The translations under genes and the position numbers were made by a program. The notes beneath the pieces were generated by a model. It saw only the letters and a program-made list of their open reading frames with translations, searched no databases and had not been told where the DNA came from. Shown one piece after another: positions 11,701-21,537 of a stretch of DNA of 38,776 bases; positions within the stretch are counted from its first letter, which is position 1, and the number at the start of each line of letters is the position of its first letter. The stretch comes from Pelargonium cotyledonis (Eukaryota; Streptophyta; Magnoliopsida; Geraniales; Geraniaceae), in assembly GCA_036897625.1 (NCBI GenBank), contig JAYMTA010000128.1, positions 1 through 38,776 of the forward strand, in the 5' to 3' direction.

Positions 11701-14569
11701 TGATATTTTCAAGAACTTCGCCTAACAAAGTCCAACGTGTTTGTCAATCTCTTTGTGATTTTGATAATCTCACCAATTAGATTAAACACTTGGTGTGAGA
11801 ATTAAAATAGATGATTCCCCAACTAGTCATCTCTCTTAATAATTTTGGGTTCAATATAAAACATGGATTTTCGCAATACCTTAACATGCTCTAATTTTTA
11901 ATAGTAAATGCTTGTACAAATTCTTGCGCATGCATTGCATGTTTGGACTAAATATGTTTTTCAAATCTTTCATGAGTTGCGATTGTTGACTGTGATCATA
12001 CCATATATATAATCGAATTTTGGGGTCTTAAACTAAGGAGTCTTGCTAGTTTTCTTCTTCATTTTCATTTGTTTGGGACCAAGTGGAGCTCAAAAGGCCA
12101 TGTAGACGTACAAAATATATGCAAATTAATAATTAGAGCATACCATGATTTAGGTTTTATATCTACAAATTATATTTTAATTTTAATAATACAAATAAAA
12201 GTAAATAATGTTGCAAGAACTTTTTTTTAAGTATGTTGCAATAACTTAAGTAAATATATAGGACATTACCTTCAAATAATGTAACTTATTTTGGAGAAAA
12301 GAAAGAATTATAAGTCAAACAAATATTAGTTTAAAATTTGTCATCGATGAAAATGTAAAATATTATTCAACTTGGATGTGAGATGTGTTGCACTTACAAG
12401 TTTATCATAACAGATACGTATGAATAAAATTTTAACGATGATATCAATAATCCGACATAACATAAGTATTAAAATTATGATATAATGATATATTTCAAAT
12501 ACATTATACAAAAATACTGTGCAAAACACCCACAAAATATCTTAATGTAGAAAATAATCTTGAGAGGTGAAAATGTGAGAAACTAAATTTTAGACGTGGA
12601 ACCATGCATGTTAATTTTGTCCCTTTGTGATTAGAATTTTTGCAGTCAAAATAGGAAAAAGAAAAAGACATCCTACCATCCAACAAGATAGAAAAAAGAA
12701 AAAATATAGCGCTCTACCAAACTATTGATGTGTATTGACGAATTTAACCTCGAATTATATGGGTTGTTTACTTCATTAATTGGTCTAATCCATGTGCATT
12801 TTCACAAGTGTATGTACAATTCAATAATGTCAATACACGTCTGCGACTGTGATTAGCCCGCCGTTTTCCTTTTTGAATTCAATCATATATTGAGAGTAAT
12901 TTTATTATAATCTAACGGTGACGTTTAAGTCCATCACATTTGTTGAGATAAACAAATGTTAAATTATAAAACAAATGCTCATTGATAAAAATGAGTCGAG
13001 ACACGAAATTTCATAGATCCAATTAAGTCATTTACCTAATAAAAATCTTGAATTTTCTATCAATAGTGAACTCAATTGGTCCAATATCTATAATCAATCC
13101 ACTTTAGTCCTATACCATGCAAAAGTGACCCAAATCAATACTTCCTGTCAATTGATTGTTAAAGGCTAACACAACAAATTAAAGATAACTTTTATTAACT
13201 ATTCACTGAAAACAACGAGTTTTATCACTAATCGTGTTGACTAATTAGTAAAGAGTTATTTTAGTTTAACTTGAGGTTTTTAAACTTGTTATGGTTCTAT
13301 TTGACTTGAATGAATACTAGTTTGAGTGTGATGAGTTAAATATGTTGATCACGATGCTTCAAAAACCTCATGCATAAGAACATGAAAAAGAAAAAACAAT
13401 AGTTCACCATTACCTCCTGTCACTCATGATCCATCACCCAACATAAAGCTTCTTTGATCGGAATTGCTTCAATAACACATATATTAAAATATGTTTATTC
13501 AACTGAAAAAAAATTATTCAAATAAAAAATTATCGAAGAACACATTTTATTTTGACGATGTTCGATTTAAAAACTTCAATTAAAACCTAGGAAAACAAAT
13601 AACAGTTAGAAACCTACTCCTGCTGTAATTGAGTTGTGCTCTCAAATTCAAATGATCTATGAATGAACTTGAAAATAAGCAAACAGAAATGGAAGTTGAC
13701 ATGAAGTAGGGGGTGAGATTGAAAAAAGCAACAAAAATGAGAAACTAAAACAAATATAACAAAACGTGGAAAACGAGAAACCGCGGAGACCAAACCAAGC
13801 CCTAGTCTCAGTCAGTGACACGCGTCCCAATAATTCATAAACAAAAGTGGATAGTGGGCTATGAACAGAAACGCATACCCATTATAGTATATAAATAAAC
13901 AATACAACCTCACAACACAATATATTAGTTACTAATCTGAAAAAGAAAAAAAAAAAAAATCACCTCCATTCTCATAATTTCAAACAAAAAGTTCACATTT
14001 TTCCAATTGATAGAGTTCTGCAATTTTATCCACTTGCTTCTCCACAGTTGGCTGTAGATTCGATCCCATTTTAGCCAAATGTTAGCTGCCGTTTGGGCAT
14101 ATAATTTGGCTATTTCTATTTTATTATAAACTACAAGGTTTTGTGATATGGTATTTATATGCAATTGTGTAGTCTGGTGAGAGTGTTAGTTGAGTCTTGT
14201 TTGGGCCTACGTTAATCTGAGGAGCGAGTCTCTCTACCGTTTATCACTGAATTCTTATCCGCTGCTATTCCTCTTTCCTTTGTCTTCTTCTCTCTTCATT
14301 GCTTCTTCTGCAAATACCAACCATATCTCCATCTCTTCCTTTATTTTTTCCTTTTATTGTTTATAGTTTTTTCATTATCTGCTAAATTTATAGGGAGTTG
14401 GTTTCTGGGTTTCCTTCTCTCTTTTACCTCCCCCTCTTGAAACTCTCGACTTATCGTGGTTTAACGCTCATATATTCGATTCAATCGAGGGTTTTCTATT
14501 TTCGTTTTGTTTTTTCCCACTGTAATTTATCTGGGTTTTGGGTCGGGAGGTTTTTTGTAATTCAGTCGA
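8784..14569. other. Long AT-rich intergenic region
   Basis: About 5.8 kb without a gene I can support. It starts with the GT31 3' UTR and ends with the promoter and pyrimidine-rich leader of the START gene (from about 14220; a TATATAAATA box at 13888-13897 is a possible core promoter). Between them are poly-A/T tracts and low-complexity DNA. A 15-base word (GTCAATCACCAACAT) occurs twice about 40 bases apart near 11240 and 11280. The few open frames of 60-80 codons have no conserved motifs. Old transposon remnants are likely but none is recognisable by eye. Confidence 0.5.
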
Positions 14570-17286
14570 ATGGCTCTGGTTTCGGTTTTGATGGAGGTTC
14601 TGCGAGGACCCACTGTTGGGGATGTGCTGTGTGACCTTCTGATGCTCATGGCTCCTCTGTGGATTGCGGTTATTGTTGGGGTTTTGGTAGGGTGGGCATG
14701 GAAGCCTAAATGGGTTGTTTTGGCAAGAGAAAGTTTCGATATTTCAACATCCAAATCCTCTTCCTCAGCTTCGCCGGAATCGGCATCAGCATCAACATCG
14801 GGGATTGGTTTTATTCCAAACTTGAATTCCTTGAAGTTTCAGCTGCCCAATTGCATCTCTTGGACTGCAGACGAAGGAGTTGAACCTTCTACTCTCAATT
14901 CTGATTGCAGGTGTGTTGATTTTTCTCAAATTCATCATTATTTCGGGTATAGATTTTTGAATATTTTTGTGTGTTGCCAAATTGAATAAAATAATCAAGG
15001 TTTAGATCTATTTCTAGAAATAGAGTGTTGAAATGAAATCGGAAGTTCAATTGCAAAGGGAGATTTTAACAGCTTTGAATTTTGCTGTGTCCAGTTCATC
15101 TCAGCTTGAAGCAGAAAAATCTACCCTTGTTGGGGTTGATGATTTAGAGCATATATGCCGACTTGTTGAGGAGAAAGATGGAGGTCCTGCTTGGAATAAG
15201 ATGATGGATCGAAGCACTTCAACTATGGGCTATCAAGCTTGGCGGAGAGATCCTGAGGTAACCTCCTCTTCTCCAACTTCTTTTGCTCTCTGATTATAGT
15301 TTTAGATGCTATTAGGTTTTTCCATGTCACATTGGTATGGAATTCGTAATTGTGTTTGCCTATCTTTGTTCTGGCAATGAAATTTATGTTATTGATTGGA
15401 ATATGTTTATGTGGCTTTGTTAGACTGGACCTCCACAATATCGCAGCCGAACTGTTTTTGAGGATGCAACTCCTGAGTTGGTGGGAGATTTTTTTTGGGA
15501 CGATGAATTTAGATTGAAGTGGGAGGACATGCTTTTGCAAGCTTCAATTTTGGAAGAATGCCCCACCACAGGAACCTTGGTTGTACACTGGGTGCGCAAG
15601 GTGAGACGAGCCTCCTCCTTGCCTTGTCCTATGCATTTATTTTCCTGACCGTGTGGCTAATGTTTTGAATGTCTTGTGTTGCAGTTTCCCTTCTTTTGCA
15701 GTGACAGAGAATATGTCATAGGTCGTCGAATTTGGGAATCTGGACGATCATACTACTGTGTAACAAAGGTATGAGAAAGCCTAGCTATCTTGAATTCTTT
15801 ACTTTCCTTATAATTGTCCATGCTTTTCCCCGTGTTGTATATAGGGTTTCCTTCCAATGTTTTAGAAAATTAGGTTTAAACCGATTTATCCTCTTTTAAG
15901 GACTAGGCTTTGCAATGGTTTCTGAAGAGTTTCTACTGGCCTGGTAGACTATTCCAAGGCTGCATATCCAGTATCTGGTTTCTGCAAATTACTGGTCATG
16001 TTTAGGTAGTTTTGAAGATTTGACATACTTCGGTAGAGTTGAAGGTTTAAGATAACAAAACCATGAATTCTCTTAGCTGAATGTTTCCCATTAATTAGTT
16101 TAAATGTTTAGGCATTTCTACATTCACTGCTATAATTGATCTGCACTCCTGAATTGTGTTTATTGGTACCCTTGCACCCACTATCAGCTGCTCTAATGAA
16201 TTGAGTTCCTATTACTTTTATAGGATACTGGTACTAGTTTTGGTTGAAGGCATAGTTTTCTCGTGACTGTTAATTGAAACCTTTGAAGTGTTTTTGGAAT
16301 TTCCTTTGTGGATTATTTTACTGCAAGTCCATCAGGCCACTTTTGGATTCTTTGTTTTTTTATAATTGGTCAGGAACTTACTAGCATTTTATTTCATGTT
16401 TCAGGGGATACCTTACTCTGCTCTACCAAGGCGCGACAAACCAAGGCGAGTTGATTTATACTACTCAAGTTGGTGCATTCGTGCAGGTAAACTAGTTTAG
16501 TCTGTCGCTCGTTGCGAGTTTCTTATTTTCCTTTAGGTGGAGTTTGAATGGGAATGAGATTTTAGTTCATCATGTTTGGATTAAGACTTTTCGTTGAAGA
16601 GAATGTTCCAATTCTCATTCTTGATTCCCCTTCCCATTCCAAATTTTTTTAATCCCAACACTATCTTAGTTTAAAGAATTGGAGTCCTCAGAATTTCCTT
16701 GAGGGAAAGATTGATTTCTTAGAATAGACAATAGACAATAATCTGATGTATAATATGAGAAGAGAAACTGTTATAGTTTGGTTTTTGTTACAGTCCTGGG
16801 TCCAATAAATTGACATATCTATCTTTTGAATATGATCCAGTGGAATCAAAGAGAGGAGACGGCCAGTTGACTGCCTGTGAGGTATTACTATTTCATCATG
16901 AAGATATGGGTATTCCTTGGGAAATCGCTAAACTTGGAGTCCGGCATGGCATGTGGGGAGCTGTGAAAAAAATTGAGCCTGGTCTACTTGCATATCAAAA
17001 GGAAAGAGCAGCTGGAGCAGCATTATCCCGTTGTGCTTTCATGGCTCATATCAACACCAAAGTCAGTGCTGACTACTTAAGATCTTTGGAGAGTGACACT
17101 AGTGATTCATCAGAGATTGAAACCCGGGGTGGTTCACCTGAGAAGCCATTAGGAAGGAATCTACCTAAGCTTCTAGTTGTTGGCGGGGCTGTTGTCTTGG
17201 CTTGTAGTATCGACCGGGGACTCTTAACTAAAGCTGTTATATTTGGTGTAGGGAGAAGGTTTGCAAAAATTGGCAAGAGGTTGTGA
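14570..17286 (+). CDS. Membrane-anchored START-domain lipid-transfer protein (6 exons, 430 aa)
   Basis: Exons: 14570-14910, 15095-15257, 15424-15600, 15685-15768, 16405-16486, 16841-17286. Residues 21-44 are a hydrophobic anchor (LLMLMAPLWIAVIVGVLVGW), followed by a Ser/Ala-rich linker. A START (StAR-related lipid transfer) domain runs from about residue 125 to 340: LVEEKDGGPAWNKMMDRS, QAWRRDPETGPPQYRSRTVF, FFWDDEFRLKWEDML, FPFFCSDREYVIGRRIWES, DLYYSSWCIRAVES and GIPWEIAKLGVRHGMWGAVK. The C-terminus has a second hydrophobic stretch (LPKLLVVGGAVVLACSIDRG). This matches the plant 'polyketide cyclase/dehydrase and lipid transport' family (Arabidopsis At1g55960/At3g13062/At5g54170 type). From the family, it should bind a lipid at a membrane; the ligand is unknown. 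Exon 2 start at 15095 is preferred for its polypyrimidine acceptor (TTTTGCTGTGTCCAG); an in-frame alternative exists at 15026. Confidence 0.9.
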
Positions 17287-17882
17287 TACGAGAATGCTCT
17301 TTGCATCAGTCGGATGGTACCGCCTATACCTAGGTCTTTTGTTCAATTAGGTGGAAGATAAGATTCTTTGTAGCAGCTTCAGATCAGTGAATAGAAAAAG
17401 CGATCATATACTTGTATTCATCAAAGTTGAAAAATATTACTAAAAGATGTCATGCTGCAAGAATAACACGTTTTTTGGGTTTCCTTGATAATATAACATG
17501 GTGTTGTTGATTCATTTTTTGTGACTGGTGATTGTTTCTTGCACGTCCCTCAAACAAATTGAGGTTTCTTAGGTTGTAAGGCCACAAATCCTAGCTAGGT
17601 TGTGTTTGATCAGTATCATTATCCTGTTTAATTCACATGTTTCTTGCATTGACATGATATTTACTTAATTGGATAGTGACATTGCAGTTTGTGTGTGTGT
17701 AGTCATAGTTGCATAATGGTTTGATACATGAAATGCTCTAATAGGTATTAGAGCTTGTTTGGTAAGTTTACATCAAAACTAAAGGAGCTTAAAATAGATG
17801 AATGTGCAAGTCAAAACAAGCAAACAACATGATATTTTAAAGAAAAAATTAAAAGTTGTCATTTGTAATTCTACTATTTGTC
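17287..17882. other. 3' flank of the START gene
   Basis: 3' UTR and downstream flank of the START-domain gene, up to the SINE. It has no coding features; a TGTGTGTGTG run lies near 17690. Confidence 0.5.
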
Positions 17883-18110
17883 AAACATTGTAGTTGGTTC
17901 AACATTATGTCCCTTAAGTAAGAGGTTGAGAGTTCGAATCTCATCTATTGCGAATGGAAAAACTCATGGGTCAGTCCCTTACCGCTTAGTGGGCTGACAG
18001 TGAGGCGAGTGAGGATTAGTTTGAGTATGTTAAAACGGTTTAAATGTGCTAACCGCGAGTGAGCGGGACCACTCCGAAACCCAATAGTATAAACCGAAAA
18101 AAAAACATTG
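17883..18110 (+). mobile_element. tRNA-like SINE with 8-bp target-site duplications
   Basis: A body of about 212 bases (17891-18102) bounded on both sides by the direct repeat AAACATTG (17883-17890 and 18103-18110). The 5' end reads like a tRNA head: an A-box-like TAGTTGGTTC at 17891 and a B-box AGTTCGAATC at about 17931, 40 bases apart as in RNA polymerase III promoters. The body is less AT-rich than its surroundings, and the 3' end is a short poly-A run. These are the features of a plant SINE, a non-autonomous retroelement moved by LINE machinery. Perfect flanking repeats suggest a fairly recent insertion. The family name is not assigned. Confidence 0.75.
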
Positions 18111-18790
18111 AATTTGTATTTTAAATGATAAATTTTAAATCAAATCCAAGTTTCAAAAGGCAAGACAGTTTGAAAATCCTATATTGCACCTCCTTGAAAT
18201 AGGAAGTAGACAGTGCTGCCAAACAAACACTATTCGAAGCAGTGAGTTTAGGTCTTAAGCTCCATGTAAGAAACCAAAACGAAACAGCTTTGGGTATTTA
18301 ATTGGGCTTAGTGATCAGAGGCCCAATCCGAAGCAACAAACCGGTCCTATTGTTTTGTGGGCTTTATATTGTCAACCCTTATATTGTTTATTTCAGCCAA
18401 TAATCTTTATCTTATTAGCTTATTACAAATTTAAATTTCTCTCTCTCTCTCAAAAAAAAAAAAAATAATAATAATAATATTCACTTTTATCTTTTCTCTT
18501 GGTATTTTGAAAAGAAATTTCTCTTGAATACCCATCGATCTCGGCGATTCTTTTCATTAATTTGATTACCAATGAAATAAAACACAGAATTTTAGATATG
18601 ATGTGATTAATTTTGTTATTAGTTGAAGAAGAAGGGCGAGGAGTTACAGTAGAAGAAAAACAAGAATGAATAGAAATAAAAAGTGTGGTAATAAATAGAA
18701 TAATGAATTAGTTAAATAATGGGTGTCAATAGACAATAGACAATAATAAGTAGTATGTTAATACATATATATGTAAAATTAAAGAAGAAT
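18111..18790. other. Intergenic region with simple repeats
   Basis: AT-rich flank between the SINE and the first small minus-strand gene, whose 3' UTR must lie at its right end. It contains a (CT)n run followed by poly-A and (AAT)n at about 18438-18478. No gene is seen. Confidence 0.5.
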
Positions 18791-19048
18791 TTAGATAAAG
18801 GTCTCAAAACAGTGAAGACCATCGAACTGTGGTGCGAACTTAGGCATCTGATTGAGCTCTTCTTTGGGTTTCCGATTACATCTTCTATTTCCTCCTTCTA
18901 TTTTCTTCTCATTCATCACGCAATCACCTTGAGCACTCTGAGTCTGATTGTTGTTGTTGAGAGAAGAAAATGGAGCCCAGCTGGCGGAGAGCTTTTTGCC
19001 CAACATCTCAGAGCACAAAACATCGAAAGAACTGAACATGGAATTCAT
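18791..19048 (-). CDS. Small plant-specific protein, tandem copy A (85 aa)
   Basis: An intronless frame with a TATA box 80 bases upstream. The N-terminal block SSFDVLCSEMLGKKLSASW aligns with SSMEAICADYLGLSLPF of the neighbour at 19729-20019, and the C-terminus KFAPQFDGLHCFETFI aligns with KIAPIYDGLNCFETLI. The middle is Asn/Lys/Glu-rich and variable. I recognise the C-terminal D-G-L-x-C-F-E-T pattern from small uncharacterised plant proteins, some reported as wound- or elicitor-responsive, but I cannot give a firm family name. The two-block conservation between neighbours is the main evidence that it is a real gene. No signal peptide or membrane segment is seen. Confidence 0.68.
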   Translation of the reverse strand: MNSMFSSFDVLCSEMLGKKLSASWAPFSSLNNNNQTQSAQGDCVMNEKKIEGGNRRCNRKPKEELNQMPKFAPQFDGLHCFETFI

Positions 19049-19127
19049 GATCGATTAATTGGTAATTGGATGGTACATCTGGAGTATGAGACTGAATTGA
19101 ATTGTGAATACAAAAGCAGAAGAAAGG

Positions 19128-19141
19128 TCTATATATATATT
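19128..19141 (-). promoter_or_regulatory. TATA box of small gene A
   Basis: A TATATATATATAGA tract on the minus strand, about 80 bases upstream of the ATG at 19048. Upstream of it are a (CT)8 run at 19185-19201 (minus-strand reading) and a five-fold GGCAA repeat. Confidence 0.5.
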
Positions 19142-19256
19142 ATTGGTTTGGAGTTTGGAAGAGAAAGGAATTGGAAAGAGCAGGGAGAGAGAGAGAGAGA
19201 GTTGGATTCCAAGTTGCTTCTTTTTTAGATTTGGAATATTTGTTGGATGTGGTGTG

Positions 19257-19283
19257 GGCAAGGCAAGGCAAGGCAAGGCAAGG
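19257..19283. repeat. (GGCAA)5 pentanucleotide repeat
   Basis: Five tandem GGCAA units in the promoter region of small gene A, just beyond a (GA)8 run. Confidence 0.9.
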
Positions 19284-19728
19284 CTACTTGTGTTGTGGTT
19301 CCTTGAAATTGAATAATCAATTAACTCAAATAAATAAAATAAAATAAAAAAAAACAAACAAAACAAAGCGTGTTAAAGACTTAATTGTGTTGCCCAACAA
19401 ATACATTGAATTGAATTCAATTCAACACGTAGGTCATGGTCATGGTCATGGCCGCCACCTACAGTAAACGAACGCGGTCAACTCTTGGAAAAAAGGCAAC
19501 CAACTGCCTTCTTTTTTTCTTTTACAAATTTATTTTCATTAAACCTCACGTAGAATCGTAGATGATGGTTAAATATCATTGGATTTACAAAAGAAAATAA
19601 ACAATCTATATTGAGACAGAAAACGTTTTAGAACAAAATATGTACTTATTTATTATTTATGATCCAAATATATGTTACTAGTACTGTTGCTACTTGCTAG
19701 CTATAACAATTATTAATAAATAAGTGGA

Positions 19729-20019
19729 TTATGACTGGAAGATAAGTGTTTCAAAGCAATTGAGGCCATCGTAAATAGGAGCGATCTTCAAAGAATATTG
19801 GTTCTGTTGTTGTGATGTTTGTTCTTTAATTGCAGGCGATGATCTCTTAACGCTGGTGTTAGTTTCTTCTAGTTCTTCCTTAACAGCGTTACAAGAGAGT
19901 GAGGCTTTGTTGTTGAAGGTTTTGGTACTGTGCAAGAAAGGTAGAGACAAACCCAAGTAGTCAGCACAGATTGCTTCCATTGACGATGTGCTGAAACAAG
20001 ACATAGTGTCACAAATCAC
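19729..20019 (-). CDS. Small plant-specific protein, tandem copy B (96 aa)
   Basis: An intronless paralogue of the 85-aa gene about 0.7 kb away, same strand. It shares the N-terminal SSMEAICADYLG block and the C-terminal KIAPIYDGLNCFETLI block, followed by a short FQS tail. The middle is Ser/Thr/Gln/Glu-rich, probably disordered. A second in-frame ATG at 20004 (MSCFSTSSMEA) is an equally good start and gives 91 aa. A TATAAAAA box lies 60-75 bases upstream and a G-box (CACGTG) about 355 bases upstream, so stress or hormone regulation is possible but unproven. Function unknown. Confidence 0.72.
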   Translation of the reverse strand: MICDTMSCFSTSSMEAICADYLGLSLPFLHSTKTFNNKASLSCNAVKEELEETNTSVKRSSPAIKEQTSQQQNQYSLKIAPIYDGLNCFETLIFQS

Positions 20020-20079
20020 TAGAGAATGAGAATCAGGAAGTGATCAACTCAATGAGAAGTTGTCAACGGGGTCGACTAC

Positions 20080-20087
20080 TTTTTATA
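20080..20087 (-). promoter_or_regulatory. TATA box of small gene B
   Basis: TATAAAAA on the minus strand, 61 bases from the ATG at 20019 and 76 bases from the alternative ATG at 20004. Confidence 0.6.
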
Positions 20088-20374
20088 CACCAAATTATAC
20101 AACTCCTAACCTCATTAATTAGGAAATATCAGCGTTTTTAGGAGTAGGAGTATATTTGGCTAGTCTTTCTTTTATTTCCTTTATTGAATCTCTCTGGCTC
20201 TGCTGCCTAATAATTAAGTTGGGATCGTATATACAACAAATTTTCAGGGCTGCTAGTGCTACTCTAAAGCCTGAAGCTAAACAAGTAAACACACACAAGT
20301 TTAAAAATTGTTGAGCAAAATTCATATGCTCATCGATCGTATGCTATAAACTTGTGTGTCAGTGGAACTGACTT

Positions 20375-20380
20375 CACGTG
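20375..20380. promoter_or_regulatory. G-box (CACGTG) upstream of small gene B
   Basis: A palindromic CACGTG core in the context TTCACGTGAT, about 355 bases upstream of the gene B start. G-boxes bind bZIP and bHLH factors; use here is inferred only from position. Confidence 0.4.
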
Positions 20381-21030
20381 ATGTATGGTTCATTTTGTAG
20401 CCGCATGTTTAGCTCTCTTGAGTCTTGTCCACCACAAAAGTACTTTAGTAGCAGTTCATGAGTGTCATCTCATGCATGTGTCTTGGATTTCAGAATTCCA
20501 ACTCAATTCTCAGGATATAACGTTGGGACTGGGAGAGTAGTTTTCAAGAACCCATGAATTGATTTTTGTGTATATATATTGGGAAGTTCAGAAAGAATGA
20601 ATGAATATCCCTTGTCTGGTGCTTGGGTGGCTACTTGTATTTTTCTGTTTCGGGAAATTGAAACTTGACGAGCCAAAACATACAAAACAACCACGTTGGT
20701 TCAGGCTCGACGATGGAGGTTCAATTAGCTTCTCCACCGTCCTTTTTTCTCAATAATTGAAACCTCGGCTGAAGAAAGCTACATTTACGGAAACGGATCA
20801 ATGCGGGACCCACACCCACTTGAAACTCCCATTTGCTGCCAACGATCTAATCACAAATATCAAATCACGAAGATACAGATGGGCTTTGCTTTGCTTGCAT
20901 CAACGGTCCCCAATTTCCACTCACTTCTTGCACTGCACCCATTTTGATTAAGCCACGTGTCAGTGAGCTGGCAATGCACTGCTTCAACCGGGTACGTACT
21001 GGATCCGGTTGAACCAGCCCGTTAGGATTT
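20381..21030. other. Intergenic region between small gene B and GBSS
   Basis: Shared upstream region of two divergent genes (gene B minus, GBSS plus). It contains the CACGTGTC element at 20954. Open frames at 20503-20694 and 20757-20951 show no family features and look accidental. Confidence 0.5.
20954..20961 (+). promoter_or_regulatory. G-box/ABRE (CACGTGTC) in the GBSS promoter
   Basis: CACGTGTC contains both a G-box and the ACGTGTC abscisic-acid response core. It lies about 75 bases upstream of a TATA-like TTTTAAAATAAAA at about 21028-21040. It fits bZIP or circadian control, known for other plant GBSS genes, but use here is inferred from position. Confidence 0.5.
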
Positions 21031-21094
21031 TAAAATAAAAATGGCTCCCAACAACCTCCTAAACTCGTTGCTTCCCATTCCAGAGTATCGATTG

Positions 21095-21520
21095 GTGAGA
21101 GATTTTTGCTATTATTTCTCCCATTTTGTTGCTGATCGTCAAACAAACTGCACAGATATTTGGAAATGCTACTTTGAATGTTTCTGAGTGAAGCTAAGAG
21201 ACTACTAGTATTTAACAATTACATGGCTTTCACGTTATTTTAGTTTCAAGCTCTCATCACTAGTTGGGTATGCGCTCATGTCATCCTCTCCAATCCCTCT
21301 TACTTTTTTGATAATTCTCTTCAGTTTTGGTGTTTAATATATATGTAAATATGAATGTTGTTGAATTGAAACTACATGGATCATTACCGTTTACTAATCT
21401 TCAATTGTTTGTTATATGAACAATGTCTCATAGAAGATTCAATTTTATTTCACTAATTCAAAAATGTAGATTGGAACAATTGTGTATTTGTTGGTACTAA
21501 ATTGTGAGTGTTTGCTTCAG
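21095..21520 (+). other. Probable 5'-leader intron of GBSS
   Basis: A good acceptor (TGTTTGCTTCAG) ends at 21520, just 17 bases before the GBSS ATG, so the ATG lies at the start of an exon. The best donor in the leader is ATTG|GTGAGA at 21095. Plant GBSS genes commonly have an intron in the 5' leader. The acceptor is convincing; the donor could instead be another GT further downstream. Confidence 0.55.
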
Positions 21521-21537
21521 ACCAAGGATAGAAATCA

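Noticed and set aside
20119..20325. 68-codon minus-strand frame upstream of small gene B
   Set aside because: No similarity to the tandem pair or any family I know, and it overlaps their promoter region.
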